Shown here one piece after another: positions 52,737 through 61,481 of a stretch of DNA of 64,000 nucleotides. Position 1 is the stretch's first letter. Each line of letters opens with the position of its first letter. The stretch comes from Polaribacter sp. Hel1_85. GTDB taxonomy: Bacteria > Bacteroidota > Bacteroidia > Flavobacteriales > Flavobacteriaceae. The translations under genes and the position numbers were made by a program. Under the pieces are notes generated by a model that had not been told where the DNA came from, did no database searches, and saw only the letters and a program-made list of their open reading frames with translations. Where the stretch lies: the NCBI RefSeq assembly GCF_000766795.1, contig NZ_JPDS01000001.1:749001-813000 (forward strand). The letters run 5' to 3'.

Positions 52737-53393
52737 ATGATAAAAGAAAACCTTCAAAAAATTAAACAATCAATTCCTGAAAATGTAACCTTAGTTGCCG
52801 TTTCTAAAACCAAACCTATTGCAGATATACAAGAGGCATATAATGCTGGTCAGCGTATTTTTGGAGAGAATAAAATTCAGGAAATGGTTGATAAATATGA
52901 AGCTTTACCTAAAGATATTAAATGGCATATGATTGGTCATTTACAAAGCAATAAGGTAAAATACATGGCTCATTTTGTTGATTTAATTCATGGAGTAGAT
53001 AAATTAAAAACTCTAAAAGGAATAAATAAACAAGCAAAAAAACACAATAGAGTAATCAATTGTCTGTTACAAGTTAAAATTGCAAAAGAAGAAACGAAAT
53101 TCGGTTTTTCTTTTGAAGAAATTGAATCAATTTTATCATCAGAAGAAATAACTGCATTAGAAAACATAAAAATTGTTGGTTTTATGGGAATGGCAACATT
53201 TACAGACAATCAAAAACAATTACAAGAAGAATTTTCATCATTAAAAAAATTATTTGATACTCTAAAAACTCAAAATTCATCTCTCAAGATTTTATCAATG
53301 GGAATGAGTGGAGATTATTCTTTAGCAATTTCTAAAGGAAGTACAATGATTAGAGTTGGAAGTTCTATATTTGGTCATAGAAATTATAATTAG
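52737..53393 (+). CDS. YggS/PROSC-family PLP-binding protein
   Basis: 218 residues, single-domain alanine racemase-like barrel. PLP Lys in VAVSKTKPIADI near 25, IFGENKIQEM near 40, WHMIGHLQSNK near 63 and the phosphate loop GMSGDYSLAISKGSTMIRVGSSIFG near 194. It controls PLP homeostasis rather than having an enzymatic role. The next gene starts at or near its stop. Confidence 0.93.
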   Translation: MIKENLQKIKQSIPENVTLVAVSKTKPIADIQEAYNAGQRIFGENKIQEMVDKYEALPKDIKWHMIGHLQSNKVKYMAHFVDLIHGVDKLKTLKGINKQAKKHNRVINCLLQVKIAKEETKFGFSFEEIESILSSEEITALENIKIVGFMGMATFTDNQKQLQEEFSSLKKLFDTLKTQNSSLKILSMGMSGDYSLAISKGSTMIRVGSSIFGHRNYN

Positions 53394-53418
53394 TAAATTT
53401 AGCTTAAAGAAAAAGAAT

Positions 53419-54498
53419 TTGTACGCAATTTTAGATATCGAAACTACGGGAGGTAAATTTAATGAAGAAGGAATTACAGAAATTGCTATTTATAAATTTG
53501 ATGGCCATACTAATATTGATCAATTTATTAGCCTTGTAAACCCTGAAAAACCAATTCAAGAATTTGTTGTAAAACTTACTGGAATTAGTAACAAAATGCT
53601 TAAAAATGCACCTAAATTTTATGAGGTTGCCAAACGCATTATTGAAATTACATCAGATTGTATTTTGGTAGCTCACAATACCACTTTTGATTATAGAATT
53701 CTAAGTACAGAATTTGATAGATTGGGTTATGATTTTAACAGAAATACATTATGTACTGTAGAATTAAGTCAAAAATTAATATTAGATCAACCTTCATATA
53801 GTTTAGGAAAACTTACAAAATCTTTGGGGATTCCAATGACAGATAGACATAGAGCTTCTGGAGATGCACTAGCTACTGTACAATTATTTAAATTATTATT
53901 AGAAAAAGATATCAATAAAGAAATTATACAAGGTTCAATTAAATATTTTGATAGAAGATTAGAAAAACAAAAACTAAGAACTTTAATTGATGAAATACCG
54001 AGTATTCAAGGAGTTTTTTACGTTCATGATACCAATGGAAAAGTGATCTATTTAGGAAGAGGAAAAAACATTAAAGCAGAAGTGAATAAACTCTTTTTAA
54101 AAGTTACTAAAAGGGCGGTTAAAATTCAAGAAAGAGCACAAACTATTTCTTTTGATGAAACAGGAAATGAGCTTTTTACCAGAATAAAATATGCTACAGA
54201 GTTAGAGGTTTTATCACCAAAATACAATTTTAGAAAAAAACAAAAAACTACTACTCAAAACTTTAATAATGAAGACTTTATTATTATAGAAAAAGGAAGA
54301 GAAGTTGAAGAGCATGCTATTATTTTAATAGAAAATAATGAGGTTTTTGGTTATGGTTACACAAACTTAAATTTTCAAGAAAAAAGGTTAGACATTCTTA
54401 AATCTGTATTAACTTCTGTAGAAAATAAAATACAAATTAAAAATATTATCAAAAATTACTTAAATAAAAATAAAGTACATAAACTTATAAGATTGTAA
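53419..54498 (+). CDS. DEDDh exonuclease with C-terminal GIY-YIG domain (DNA pol III epsilon/UvrC-like)
   Basis: 359 residues from TTG 53419 (YAILDIETTGG); an ATG at 53356 would overlap YggS and add unrelated residues. Exonuclease motifs: DIETTGG, AHNTTFDYRIL near 89, and HRASGDALATVQLF near 148. From about 195, a GIY-YIG-like module (GVFYVHDTNGKVIYLGRGKN) resembles UvrC N-termini. The two nuclease domains suggest a DNA repair or proofreading role. The DUF3857 gene follows with no gap. Confidence 0.88.
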   Translation: MYAILDIETTGGKFNEEGITEIAIYKFDGHTNIDQFISLVNPEKPIQEFVVKLTGISNKMLKNAPKFYEVAKRIIEITSDCILVAHNTTFDYRILSTEFDRLGYDFNRNTLCTVELSQKLILDQPSYSLGKLTKSLGIPMTDRHRASGDALATVQLFKLLLEKDINKEIIQGSIKYFDRRLEKQKLRTLIDEIPSIQGVFYVHDTNGKVIYLGRGKNIKAEVNKLFLKVTKRAVKIQERAQTISFDETGNELFTRIKYATELEVLSPKYNFRKKQKTTTQNFNNEDFIIIEKGREVEEHAIILIENNEVFGYGYTNLNFQEKRLDILKSVLTSVENKIQIKNIIKNYLNKNKVHKLIRL

Positions 54499-56445
54499 AT
54501 GAAAAAAATTGCGCTCCTCCTCCTACTTTCAACTAGTTTTATAATTGCACAGAAAAAAAAATCAACTAAAATGGGGTTAACCACTTTAGATGAACTTAAA
54601 ATGATTGTTTATGATAAAGATTCTACTGCAACAGCAGTTGTTTTGTATGAACACGCAAATCGTTATCCAGATAGATCAAATGATGAAATACCTAGAACCG
54701 ATTACTATTATAGAATTAAAATTTTAGATAAATCTGCTTTTGATTTAGCTGATATTTCTATCAACTTATATAAAAAACAAAGAATTGAAGATATAAGTGC
54801 TATCAGTTATAATCTTACAGATATTGGCACATCAAACAAAACCAACCTATTGGATAAAGATATCTTTACAATAAAAGAAGGTGAAGATTGGACTGTAAAA
54901 AAGTTTACACTTCCTAATTTAAAAGTGGGTACAGTTATAGAATATAAATACAGTATTTTATCTCCTTATCTGAGTATTGACGATTGGAATTTTCAATCAG
55001 ATATACCAAAAATAAAAAGTGAATTCGATGCTTCTATTCTAGGAAACTACCAATACAATATAAAAAAAACTGGCCATTTAAAATTAGATAAAAACGAACC
55101 TTCAGTAGATAAAAAGTGTGTTTATGTAGATGGTATTGGTGAAGGTGCCTGTGCTACTTATTCTTATGGAATGTATAATATACCAGCGTTTGAAGAAGAA
55201 GATTTCATGTTAAGTAAAAAAAATTATATCTCAAAAATTTCTTTTGATATAAAATCAATTACAAGTTACAGAGGTGTTGTAGAAAATTTAACAACAACCT
55301 GGAAACAAGCAGACAAAAGCTTAAAAAAACGTTTCTTTAACAATCAAACTTCCAAAACAAGTTTTTTTAAAAAAAACATACCTGAATCTATTTTATCTCT
55401 TACAAACGATTTAGAAAGAGCTAAAAAAGTATATAGTTTTATTCAAAATCATTTTACTTGGAACGAAAAATATTGGTCAAATAAAGATGCAAAAGTAAAA
55501 CAAGCTTTTCATGATAAAACTGGAGATGTTGGAGAAATAAATTTATCTCTTTATAACAGCTTAAAAGCAGCAGAAATTGAAACTAAGCTAGCAGTTCTGT
55601 CTACTAGAAATAATGGGATACCTACAAAAATTTTTCCTGTAATTTACGATTACAATTATGTAATTGTAAAAATAGAAATAGATGGAGAAACTTATTTCTT
55701 AGATGCTACTAATAAATATTTACCTTTTGGACAAGTACCTGTTAGAACTTTAAATGGTGAAGCTAGGTTAATAGATTTTAAAGAAAAAAGTTCTTGGGTA
55801 ACTTTAAAACCAAAATATAGAAGCTCTAAAAATTTATCTGCTCAATTAAGTTTAGATGAAGAAGGAGTTTTTACAGGAAAATTAAGAATAAGAAGAAGTG
55901 GTTATTATGCATCTAAAAATAGAAAAATAATTTCTTTAAAAAGTGAAGAAAATTATCTAGAAGATTTCGAAAATAAATATACAGATTTAGAAGTTGAAGA
56001 ATATGATGTAAAAAACTTAAACGATTTAGAACTACCAATTGAAGAATTTTTTAAAGTTAACATTGAAATGGATGAAAGTTTAGGTAATAAAATTAGAATT
56101 AATCCTTTTCTTTTTGACAGAATAAAAAGTAATCCTTTTAAATTAAAAGAACGAAATTATCCTGTAGATTATGCTTATCCAAGAAGTAATAATTACTCAT
56201 TGAGTTTACAAATTCCAGAAAACTATACAATTATAAATTTACCAAAAAATAGGGCTTTGTCTTTACCTAATAAAGGAGGGAAATTCACTTATAATTTAAT
56301 AAAAAAAGGAAACTTTATTACTATATACTTAAGGTTTAATATTTCTAAAAGCTTATATTCTGTAGAAGAATATTATGCTTTACAAGAATTTTACAAGCAA
56401 ATCATTTCTTCAGAAAATGAATATATAATTTTAGAAAAAAAATAA
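54499..56445 (+). CDS. Secreted DUF3857/transglutaminase-like protein
   Basis: 648 residues with a signal peptide (MKKIALLLLLSTSFIIAQ). DUF3857 region about 35-290 and a transglutaminase-like region about 300-440 (RAKKVYSFIQNHFTWNEKYW). The usual catalytic Cys is not evident (NLSLYNSLKAAEIE), so the domain may be inactive. C-terminal 200 residues are beta-rich (about 450-648). Likely outer envelope. Starts right after the exonuclease stop. Confidence 0.85.
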   Translation: MKKIALLLLLSTSFIIAQKKKSTKMGLTTLDELKMIVYDKDSTATAVVLYEHANRYPDRSNDEIPRTDYYYRIKILDKSAFDLADISINLYKKQRIEDISAISYNLTDIGTSNKTNLLDKDIFTIKEGEDWTVKKFTLPNLKVGTVIEYKYSILSPYLSIDDWNFQSDIPKIKSEFDASILGNYQYNIKKTGHLKLDKNEPSVDKKCVYVDGIGEGACATYSYGMYNIPAFEEEDFMLSKKNYISKISFDIKSITSYRGVVENLTTTWKQADKSLKKRFFNNQTSKTSFFKKNIPESILSLTNDLERAKKVYSFIQNHFTWNEKYWSNKDAKVKQAFHDKTGDVGEINLSLYNSLKAAEIETKLAVLSTRNNGIPTKIFPVIYDYNYVIVKIEIDGETYFLDATNKYLPFGQVPVRTLNGEARLIDFKEKSSWVTLKPKYRSSKNLSAQLSLDEEGVFTGKLRIRRSGYYASKNRKIISLKSEENYLEDFENKYTDLEVEEYDVKNLNDLELPIEEFFKVNIEMDESLGNKIRINPFLFDRIKSNPFKLKERNYPVDYAYPRSNNYSLSLQIPENYTIINLPKNRALSLPNKGGKFTYNLIKKGNFITIYLRFNISKSLYSVEEYYALQEFYKQIISSENEYIILEKK

Positions 56446-56447
56446 TA

Positions 56448-56455
56448 TATATTTG
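56448..56455 (+). promoter_or_regulatory. -7 element TATATTTG of the ion channel gene
   Basis: Perfect consensus, 29 bases before the TTG start. Confidence 0.6.
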
Positions 56456-56484
56456 TAGTATTAGTAATAAAAAAGAAGCTTACA

Positions 56485-57312
56485 TTGAATAATACACAAA
56501 AAAACACTTCTTGGAAACACAGACTTCATGAAATTATTTATGAAGCAGATACTAGAGCAGGTAAATTATTTGATGTAGTTTTATTAATTGCAATTCTTGC
56601 TAGTATATTATTAGTTATGCTAGAAAGTGTTGAAAGTTTTGACGCTAAATATCATAACTTTTTAAATATTTCTGAATGGATAATTACTATTCTTTTTTCT
56701 ATTGAATATATTCTAAGAATTATTTCGATAAAAAAACCTTTAAAATATATATTTAGCTTTTACGGAATTATTGATTTGTTATCGACAATACCTAAATATT
56801 TATCATTATTTTTTATTGGTTCTCACCATCTAGCAGCTTTAAGAGCTTTACGTTTATTAAGAATTTTTAGAATATTAAAACTTGCAAGATATATTGGGGC
56901 TTCTAATAGATTACTACTAGCTTTAAGAGCAAGTAAAGCCAAAATTTCAGTTTTCTTATTTTTTGTTATGATTTTATGCGTAATTCTAGGTACTGTAATG
57001 TATATGGTAGAAGGTGCAGAAAATGGCTTTACAAGTATACCTAGAAGTGTATATTGGGCAATAGTTACACTTACTACTGTTGGTTATGGAGATATTGCAC
57101 CACACACACCTTTAGGTCAATTTATAGCAAGTATCATTATGATTTTAGGTTATGCTATAATAGCGATTCCTACAGGAATAGTAAGTTCTGAAATAACAAA
57201 AAACACTGATAACAAGATACATACCAATACACAAGCGTGTAAAAATTGTGCTGCAGAAAATCATAAAGATGGAGCTCAATTTTGTTATAATTGTGGTAGT
57301 AAACTAAATTAA
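56485..57312 (+). CDS. Voltage-gated-type potassium channel with C-terminal zinc ribbon
   Basis: 275 residues with a TTG start (MNNTQKNTSWKHRLHE; no ATG is close). Six membrane segments; S4 carries ALRALRLLRIFRILKLARY near 114-131, with regular Arg/Lys spacing. The selectivity filter is TTVGYGDI near 197. The C-terminus (about 250-275) has two CxxC pairs (CKNCAAEN and CYNCGSK) as in zinc ribbons, rare in such channels. miaA starts on the next base. Confidence 0.9.
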   Translation: MNNTQKNTSWKHRLHEIIYEADTRAGKLFDVVLLIAILASILLVMLESVESFDAKYHNFLNISEWIITILFSIEYILRIISIKKPLKYIFSFYGIIDLLSTIPKYLSLFFIGSHHLAALRALRLLRIFRILKLARYIGASNRLLLALRASKAKISVFLFFVMILCVILGTVMYMVEGAENGFTSIPRSVYWAIVTLTTVGYGDIAPHTPLGQFIASIIMILGYAIIAIPTGIVSSEITKNTDNKIHTNTQACKNCAAENHKDGAQFCYNCGSKLN

Positions 57313-58236
57313 ATGGCTCCTAATAATTTTTTAATTACAATTGTTGGTCCTACTGCAATTGGTAAAACTGCTCTAAGTATTAAACTTGCAAATCATTTTA
57401 AAAGTGATATTATTTCTTGCGATTCGCGTCAGTTTTATAAAGAAATGACTATTGGAACTGCTGTTCCTGATGCTGATGAGTTAGCTGCTGCAAAGCATCA
57501 TTTTATACAAAACAGAAGTATTTTTGATGATTATAGTGTTGGTTCATTTGAAAGAGACACACTCAAAAAATTAGACGAACTATTCAAAGAAAACCCTATT
57601 CAGATTATGGTTGGTGGCTCTGGTTTGTATGTTGATGCTGTTTTAAAAGGTTTAGATTATTTCCCTGAAGTAGCACCAAGCATTAGACAAGAATTAACAG
57701 AAAAATTAGAAAGAGAGGGAATTGAAGTACTTCAAAGGCAATTAAAAGAATTAGATATAGAAACATATAATTCTATTACTTTAGAAAATCCTCATCGTTT
57801 AATGAGAGCTTTAGAAGTTTGTATTAGTTCTGGAATACCTTACTCAACTTTTAAAAATAAACCAAAAGCACCTAGAAATTTTACTTCAATTAAGATAGGA
57901 CTAAATACTGATAGAGAAATTATTTACACAAGAATTAATAAACGTGTAGATATTATGATAGAAAATGGTTTATTAGAAGAAGCAAAAAAACTACACCAAT
58001 ATAAAGATTTAAATGCTCTAAAAACTGTTGGATATAGAGAGCTTTTCTCTTATTTTAATGGTGAATTCACCAAAGAATTTGCTATTTCAGAGATAAAAAA
58101 GAATACCAGAAGATTTGCAAAAAGACAAGGAACTTGGTTTAGAAAAGATGAAAGTATTTTATGGTTCAATTATTTAGAAGACATTAATACTATTATTGCT
58201 AAAGTTTCTGATAAAATTAACGTTTTAAATCAGTAA
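57313..58236 (+). CDS. miaA: tRNA dimethylallyltransferase
   Basis: 307 residues. Walker A IVGPTAIGKTALS near 10-20, SCDSRQFYKEMTIGTAVP near 35, GGSGLYVDAVLKGLD near 98 and a C-terminal RFAKRQGTWFRKD. Adds the dimethylallyl group to A37 of tRNAs reading U-starting codons. It abuts the channel gene. Confidence 0.97.
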   Translation: MAPNNFLITIVGPTAIGKTALSIKLANHFKSDIISCDSRQFYKEMTIGTAVPDADELAAAKHHFIQNRSIFDDYSVGSFERDTLKKLDELFKENPIQIMVGGSGLYVDAVLKGLDYFPEVAPSIRQELTEKLEREGIEVLQRQLKELDIETYNSITLENPHRLMRALEVCISSGIPYSTFKNKPKAPRNFTSIKIGLNTDREIIYTRINKRVDIMIENGLLEEAKKLHQYKDLNALKTVGYRELFSYFNGEFTKEFAISEIKKNTRRFAKRQGTWFRKDESILWFNYLEDINTIIAKVSDKINVLNQ

Positions 58237-58263
58237 CATATTTTCGTAATTCATTCACTTTTA

Positions 58264-58271
58264 TATCTTTG
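58264..58271 (+). promoter_or_regulatory. -7 element TATCTTTG of the OmpH-like gene
   Basis: Perfect consensus 20 bases before the ATG at 58292. Confidence 0.65.
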
Positions 58272-58291
58272 TCGCACAAAAAAACAAAAAC

Positions 58292-58810
58292 ATGAAATCA
58301 AAAATTATATTCATTTGTATTGCTTTATTAAGCTCAATTTCTATTGCTCAATCTAAAGTAGGTACTGTTGACAGTGAATTTATTATAAATTTAATGCCAG
58401 AAACATTAATTGTTACAAAAAATTCTCAATCTTACGGTGCAAGGTTAGATTCTTCTTTTTCTATAAAAGTAAAAGAATATCAAACAAAAGTTGAAGCTTT
58501 CAAGAAAAATGAAAAAACTCTTGGAGCTTTAGCAAAACAGGCAGATTATAAAGAACTTACAGAAATGGAAGCAGATATTAAAAAATATCAGCAAAATGGA
58601 ACCAAGTTAATGCAATTAAAAAGCAACGAGTTAATGCGTCCTTTATATAAAAAATTAAGTGATGCTATTGCTGTTGTTGCAAAACAAGAAGGATATGCAC
58701 AGGTTTTAACAATAACTGGAAACGAATTTGCTTATATAGATAACAAATTTGATATTACAGAATTAGTTCTTAAAAATTTAGGAATTAAAATGCCAGAACC
58801 TAAGAAATAA
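58292..58810 (+). CDS. OmpH/Skp-like periplasmic chaperone
   Basis: 172 residues. Signal peptide MKSKIIFICIALLSSISIAQ, then SKVGTVDSEFIINLMPETL, the family's strand, and a long helical arm (about 55-120, Lys/Gln-rich) as in Skp. It guides outer membrane proteins across the periplasm. Monocistronic: own promoter and terminator. Confidence 0.85.
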   Translation: MKSKIIFICIALLSSISIAQSKVGTVDSEFIINLMPETLIVTKNSQSYGARLDSSFSIKVKEYQTKVEAFKKNEKTLGALAKQADYKELTEMEADIKKYQQNGTKLMQLKSNELMRPLYKKLSDAIAVVAKQEGYAQVLTITGNEFAYIDNKFDITELVLKNLGIKMPEPKK

Positions 58811-58825
58811 ATTTTATTTATCTTT

Positions 58826-58858
58826 AAAAAAACCTCACAAAATTGTGAGGTTTTTTTT
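58826..58858 (+). terminator. Intrinsic terminator
   Basis: AACCTCACAA pairs with TTGTGAGGTT, then T8. Confidence 0.9.
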
Positions 58859-58891
58859 GATCATAATTTAAGAAAGTTAACAAAACAAAAA

Positions 58892-59380
58892 CTATCTTGG
58901 TGGTGGTGGCATGCCATCATTTCCTGGAGGAGGGTTCCTGCCATCAATTGGAAGTCTTCTATCTCCACCTCTTAATGCTTTTTCAATAATTTTATCAAAA
59001 TTTTGAAGTTGTTCTGAATTACATAATGATCTTACTTTTTTAAAAAAATTAAAAACTTCTGAATCCTTTTTTGCCTCTAAAAGCCCAATTTTACTTGTTA
59101 AAGAATCTACATTAAAATTCTCTTTTTGTAATGAATTAAATAAAACATCTTTTAGATCTCTAACCTCATTATCAATTTTTAACATAAAACCTCTATGAAT
59201 CTTATCTAATTCTTTAAATTGTTTTGTTTGAGATTCTGAAAATTGTAATTGTTCTATTAAAAAATTTCTTTCAGGTCTAGGAACTCTTTTCTCATGTGTT
59301 TTTTTTACCAACATAAATATTAATACCCCATTTAAAAGTATCAATAAAAATAATAAAATAGGAAGTAATTTTGATTTCAT
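58892..59380 (-). CDS. Membrane-anchored Spy/CnrX-like sensor
   Basis: 162 residues with one N-terminal membrane segment (LPILLFLLILLNGVLIFML). The periplasmic helices (about 45-135, FSESQTKQFKELDKIHRGFMLKI) follow the Spy/CnrX/heavy-metal-sensor pattern. The tail is Pro/Gly-rich (GRNPPPGNDGMPPPP). It is the third gene after a sigma factor and a membrane protein, the layout of cnrYXH-type metal or envelope stress systems. No His metal ligands are clear. Confidence 0.7.
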   Translation of the reverse strand: MKSKLLPILLFLLILLNGVLIFMLVKKTHEKRVPRPERNFLIEQLQFSESQTKQFKELDKIHRGFMLKIDNEVRDLKDVLFNSLQKENFNVDSLTSKIGLLEAKKDSEVFNFFKKVRSLCNSEQLQNFDKIIEKALRGGDRRLPIDGRNPPPGNDGMPPPPR

Positions 59381-59385
59381 AAGTT

Positions 59386-59709
59386 TTAATTTAATATAGA
59401 ATCACTTTCAGATTGTAAAGAATACTCTTGTGCAAATGCTTCAATACCTGAAGTTGCACTAGCGCTCTCTATCGAATTATTAAAGACATAAAATATTGTT
59501 CCAAAATTAAACAACAATAAAACACTCAATGTTGCCAATTGTAATTGAGGTGTAAACCAAGAAAAAATAGATTTCTTCTCTTCTTTTTCAGCATTTAGTT
59601 TTTGTAAAACTTTGTGCTTAAAAAAATGATTCACTTCTACCCTTTCAATAGAATCTAATACATTAAAAGTATCTTTTATTTGCTGATTAATATGTTCTTT
59701 ATTTTTCAT
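59386..59709 (-). CDS. Putative anti-sigma factor (single membrane segment)
   Basis: 107 residues. A cytoplasmic helical N-terminus (MKNKEHINQQIKDTFNVLDS) and one membrane segment near 54-75 (LQLATLSVLLLFNFGTIFYVF), then about 30 periplasmic residues. It sits between the ECF sigma gene and the sensor, so an anti-sigma role is inferred from position and topology, not homology. Confidence 0.6.
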   Translation of the reverse strand: MKNKEHINQQIKDTFNVLDSIERVEVNHFFKHKVLQKLNAEKEEKKSIFSWFTPQLQLATLSVLLLFNFGTIFYVFNNSIESASATSGIEAFAQEYSLQSESDSILN

Positions 59710-59771
59710 TTTCTATTTGTTCTAAAAACAATTACTATCTATTTAGATGCCATAAATTATAAAAACTTGCG

Positions 59772-60350
59772 CTAATTTTCTGTTTTATAATAATTTTCTA
59801 ATATTTGTTGCAAACTTTTCTTAGCTCTAAACATTAAAGATTCTACAGATGATAAACTTTTACCAGTAATATCTACAATTTCCTGATAGCTTTTATCATC
59901 AATCTTAGCTAAAGTAAAAATTACTCTTTGACTTTCTGGCAACGTATTTATCGCCTTAAAAATAATTGCTGATTTTTCTTTATTTTCTAATAAAACTCCT
60001 GGGTGATTAACTTCAGTAAAATAACTTGTCTTATCTAAAGGAGTTTCATTTCCCATGATTGTTTGCATAAAGGCAAATCGCTTTTTCGTGTTCTTTTTTC
60101 TAATAAACTCTAAGCATTTATTAGTTGCTATTTTATAAATCCAAGTAGATAATTTAGAATTACCTTTAAATTTATCTATCGACTTAAATACTTCTAAAAA
60201 AACCTCTTGTGCAACGTCTTCTGCATCTTCTTTATTGGGTATAAAAGAAATACAAGTGCCAAAAACTTTCTGCTGATAATCATCTAAAAGTTGACTAAAG
60301 GCAGACTGTTTTCCAGCTTGTAATTGTACAATAAAATTCTCTTCGCTCAA
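59772..60350 (-). CDS. ECF RNA polymerase sigma factor
   Basis: 192 residues, TTG start (MSEENFIVQLQAGKQ). Region 2: EDAEDVAQEVFLEVFKSI near 41 and KLSTWIYKIATNKCLEFIRK near 66. Region 4: LPESQRVIFTLAKIDDKSYQEIVDITGKS near 132. Probably controls the following membrane and sensor genes. Confidence 0.92.
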   Translation of the reverse strand: MSEENFIVQLQAGKQSAFSQLLDDYQQKVFGTCISFIPNKEDAEDVAQEVFLEVFKSIDKFKGNSKLSTWIYKIATNKCLEFIRKKNTKKRFAFMQTIMGNETPLDKTSYFTEVNHPGVLLENKEKSAIIFKAINTLPESQRVIFTLAKIDDKSYQEIVDITGKSLSSVESLMFRAKKSLQQILENYYKTEN

Positions 60351-60372
60351 AGTGTATTAAAAAAAGTAAACT

Positions 60373-60411
60373 TACAAAAAAACCAGATAAACATTACATT
60401 TATCTGGTTTC
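60373..60411 (-). terminator. Intrinsic terminator of aqpZ
   Basis: AAACCAGATAAA pairs with TTTATCTGGTTT; on the minus strand a T7 run follows. Confidence 0.85.
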
Positions 60412-60431
60412 ACTTTAACTCAGAAATAATA

Positions 60432-61118
60432 TTATTCTTTATCAAATAATGCTTTATGTATTAAACCTGCAACTACTGCACCAGCAATTGGTGCAACCCA
60501 AAACAACCAAGATTGCGTTAAATATTCTCCTCCAGCAAAAATTGCTTGACTCATAGAACGTGCAGGATTTACTGATGTATTTGTAATAGGAATACTAATT
60601 AAATGTATTAAGGTCAATCCTAAACCTATTGCTATTGGTGCAAAACCTTTAGGCGCTCTATCATTTGTACTTCCTAAAATAATTAATAAAAAGAACATTG
60701 TTAGTAAAAATTCTGCTATAAATGCAGATGACATAGAATAGTTATCTGGAGACAATTCTGCATAACCATTTGCTGCAAAACCATCAATTGATTCAAAACC
60801 AGCTTTACCAGATACAATTATATATAAGGCTGATGCTGCTAAAATTGCACCAACTAATTGAGAAATAATATAAGGTATTAACTCTTTTGCAGAAAATTTA
60901 CCTCCAGCCCACAAACCAAAAGAAACGGCTGGATTAAAATGTCCTCCAGAAATATGTCCTACAGCATAAGCCATTGTTAAAACTGTTAAACCAAAAGCAA
61001 GAGAAACTCCCACAAATCCAATTCCTAATTCAGGAAAACCAGCAGCAAAAATAGCACTACCACAACCTCCAAAAACTAACCAGAAAGTTCCAAATAATTC
61101 TGCAAAATATTTTTTCAT
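60432..61118 (-). CDS. aqpZ: Aquaporin Z
   Basis: 228 residues, six membrane segments and two NPA half-helices ([13 protein letters not shown] near 58 and [13 protein letters not shown] near 181). Selectivity residues look water-type: His near 172 and Arg of NPAR. Moves water across the inner membrane. Monocistronic with its own terminator. Confidence 0.95.
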   Translation of the reverse strand: MKKYFAELFGTFWLVFGGCGSAIFAAGFPELGIGFVGVSLAFGLTVLTMAYAVGHISGGHFNPAVSFGLWAGGKFSAKELIPYIISQLVGAILAASALYIIVSGKAGFESIDGFAANGYAELSPDNYSMSSAFIAEFLLTMFFLLIILGSTNDRAPKGFAPIAIGLGLTLIHLISIPITNTSVNPARSMSQAIFAGGEYLTQSWLFWVAPIAGAVVAGLIHKALFDKE

Positions 61119-61236
61119 AATATAAAATGTTTAGATAATTAATATAAGTTAATAACATAAATATGACACCTAAAGATAATAAAAGTCACGGAGCAAATAT
61201 TTCTGTTAGTTTTTTTAAAGAGAAAATAAGAATATG

Positions 61237-61244
61237 TATCTTTG
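61237..61244 (+). promoter_or_regulatory. -7 element TATCTTTG
   Basis: Perfect consensus 17 bases before the ATG at 61262. Confidence 0.6.
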
Positions 61245-61261
61245 TAATACAATTATTTTTT

Positions 61262-61465
61262 ATGAAATTATTACTGATTACTTTAGTATTATTAGGACTT
61301 GGTGTTGCTGGAATCGCTATTAAAATTTGGGCAAAAAAAGATGGTAAATTTGCTGGTACTTGTGCAAGTCAAAACCCAATGTTAAATGAAACTGGTGAAC
61401 CTTGTGGTTTCTGTGGTAAGCCTGCAGATCAATTTGATTCTTGCTCAGAACCTGAACATAAATAA
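61262..61465 (+). CDS. Small membrane protein with Cys-rich tail
   Basis: 67 residues from ATG 61262 (MKLLLITLVLLGLGVAGIAI), a single membrane segment then a tail with GTCASQNPMLNETGEPC and GFCGKPADQFDSC, five Cys. Longer upstream frames start before the promoter, so this start is preferred. The family is common in Flavobacteriia; function unknown. Confidence 0.75.
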   Translation: MKLLLITLVLLGLGVAGIAIKIWAKKDGKFAGTCASQNPMLNETGEPCGFCGKPADQFDSCSEPEHK

Positions 61466-61481
61466 TCTTCTTTATTTTTAA

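Noticed and set aside
61163..61261. Longer N-terminus of the small Cys-rich membrane protein
   Set aside because: The upstream codons include the TATCTTTG promoter element, so translation from 61262 is preferred.
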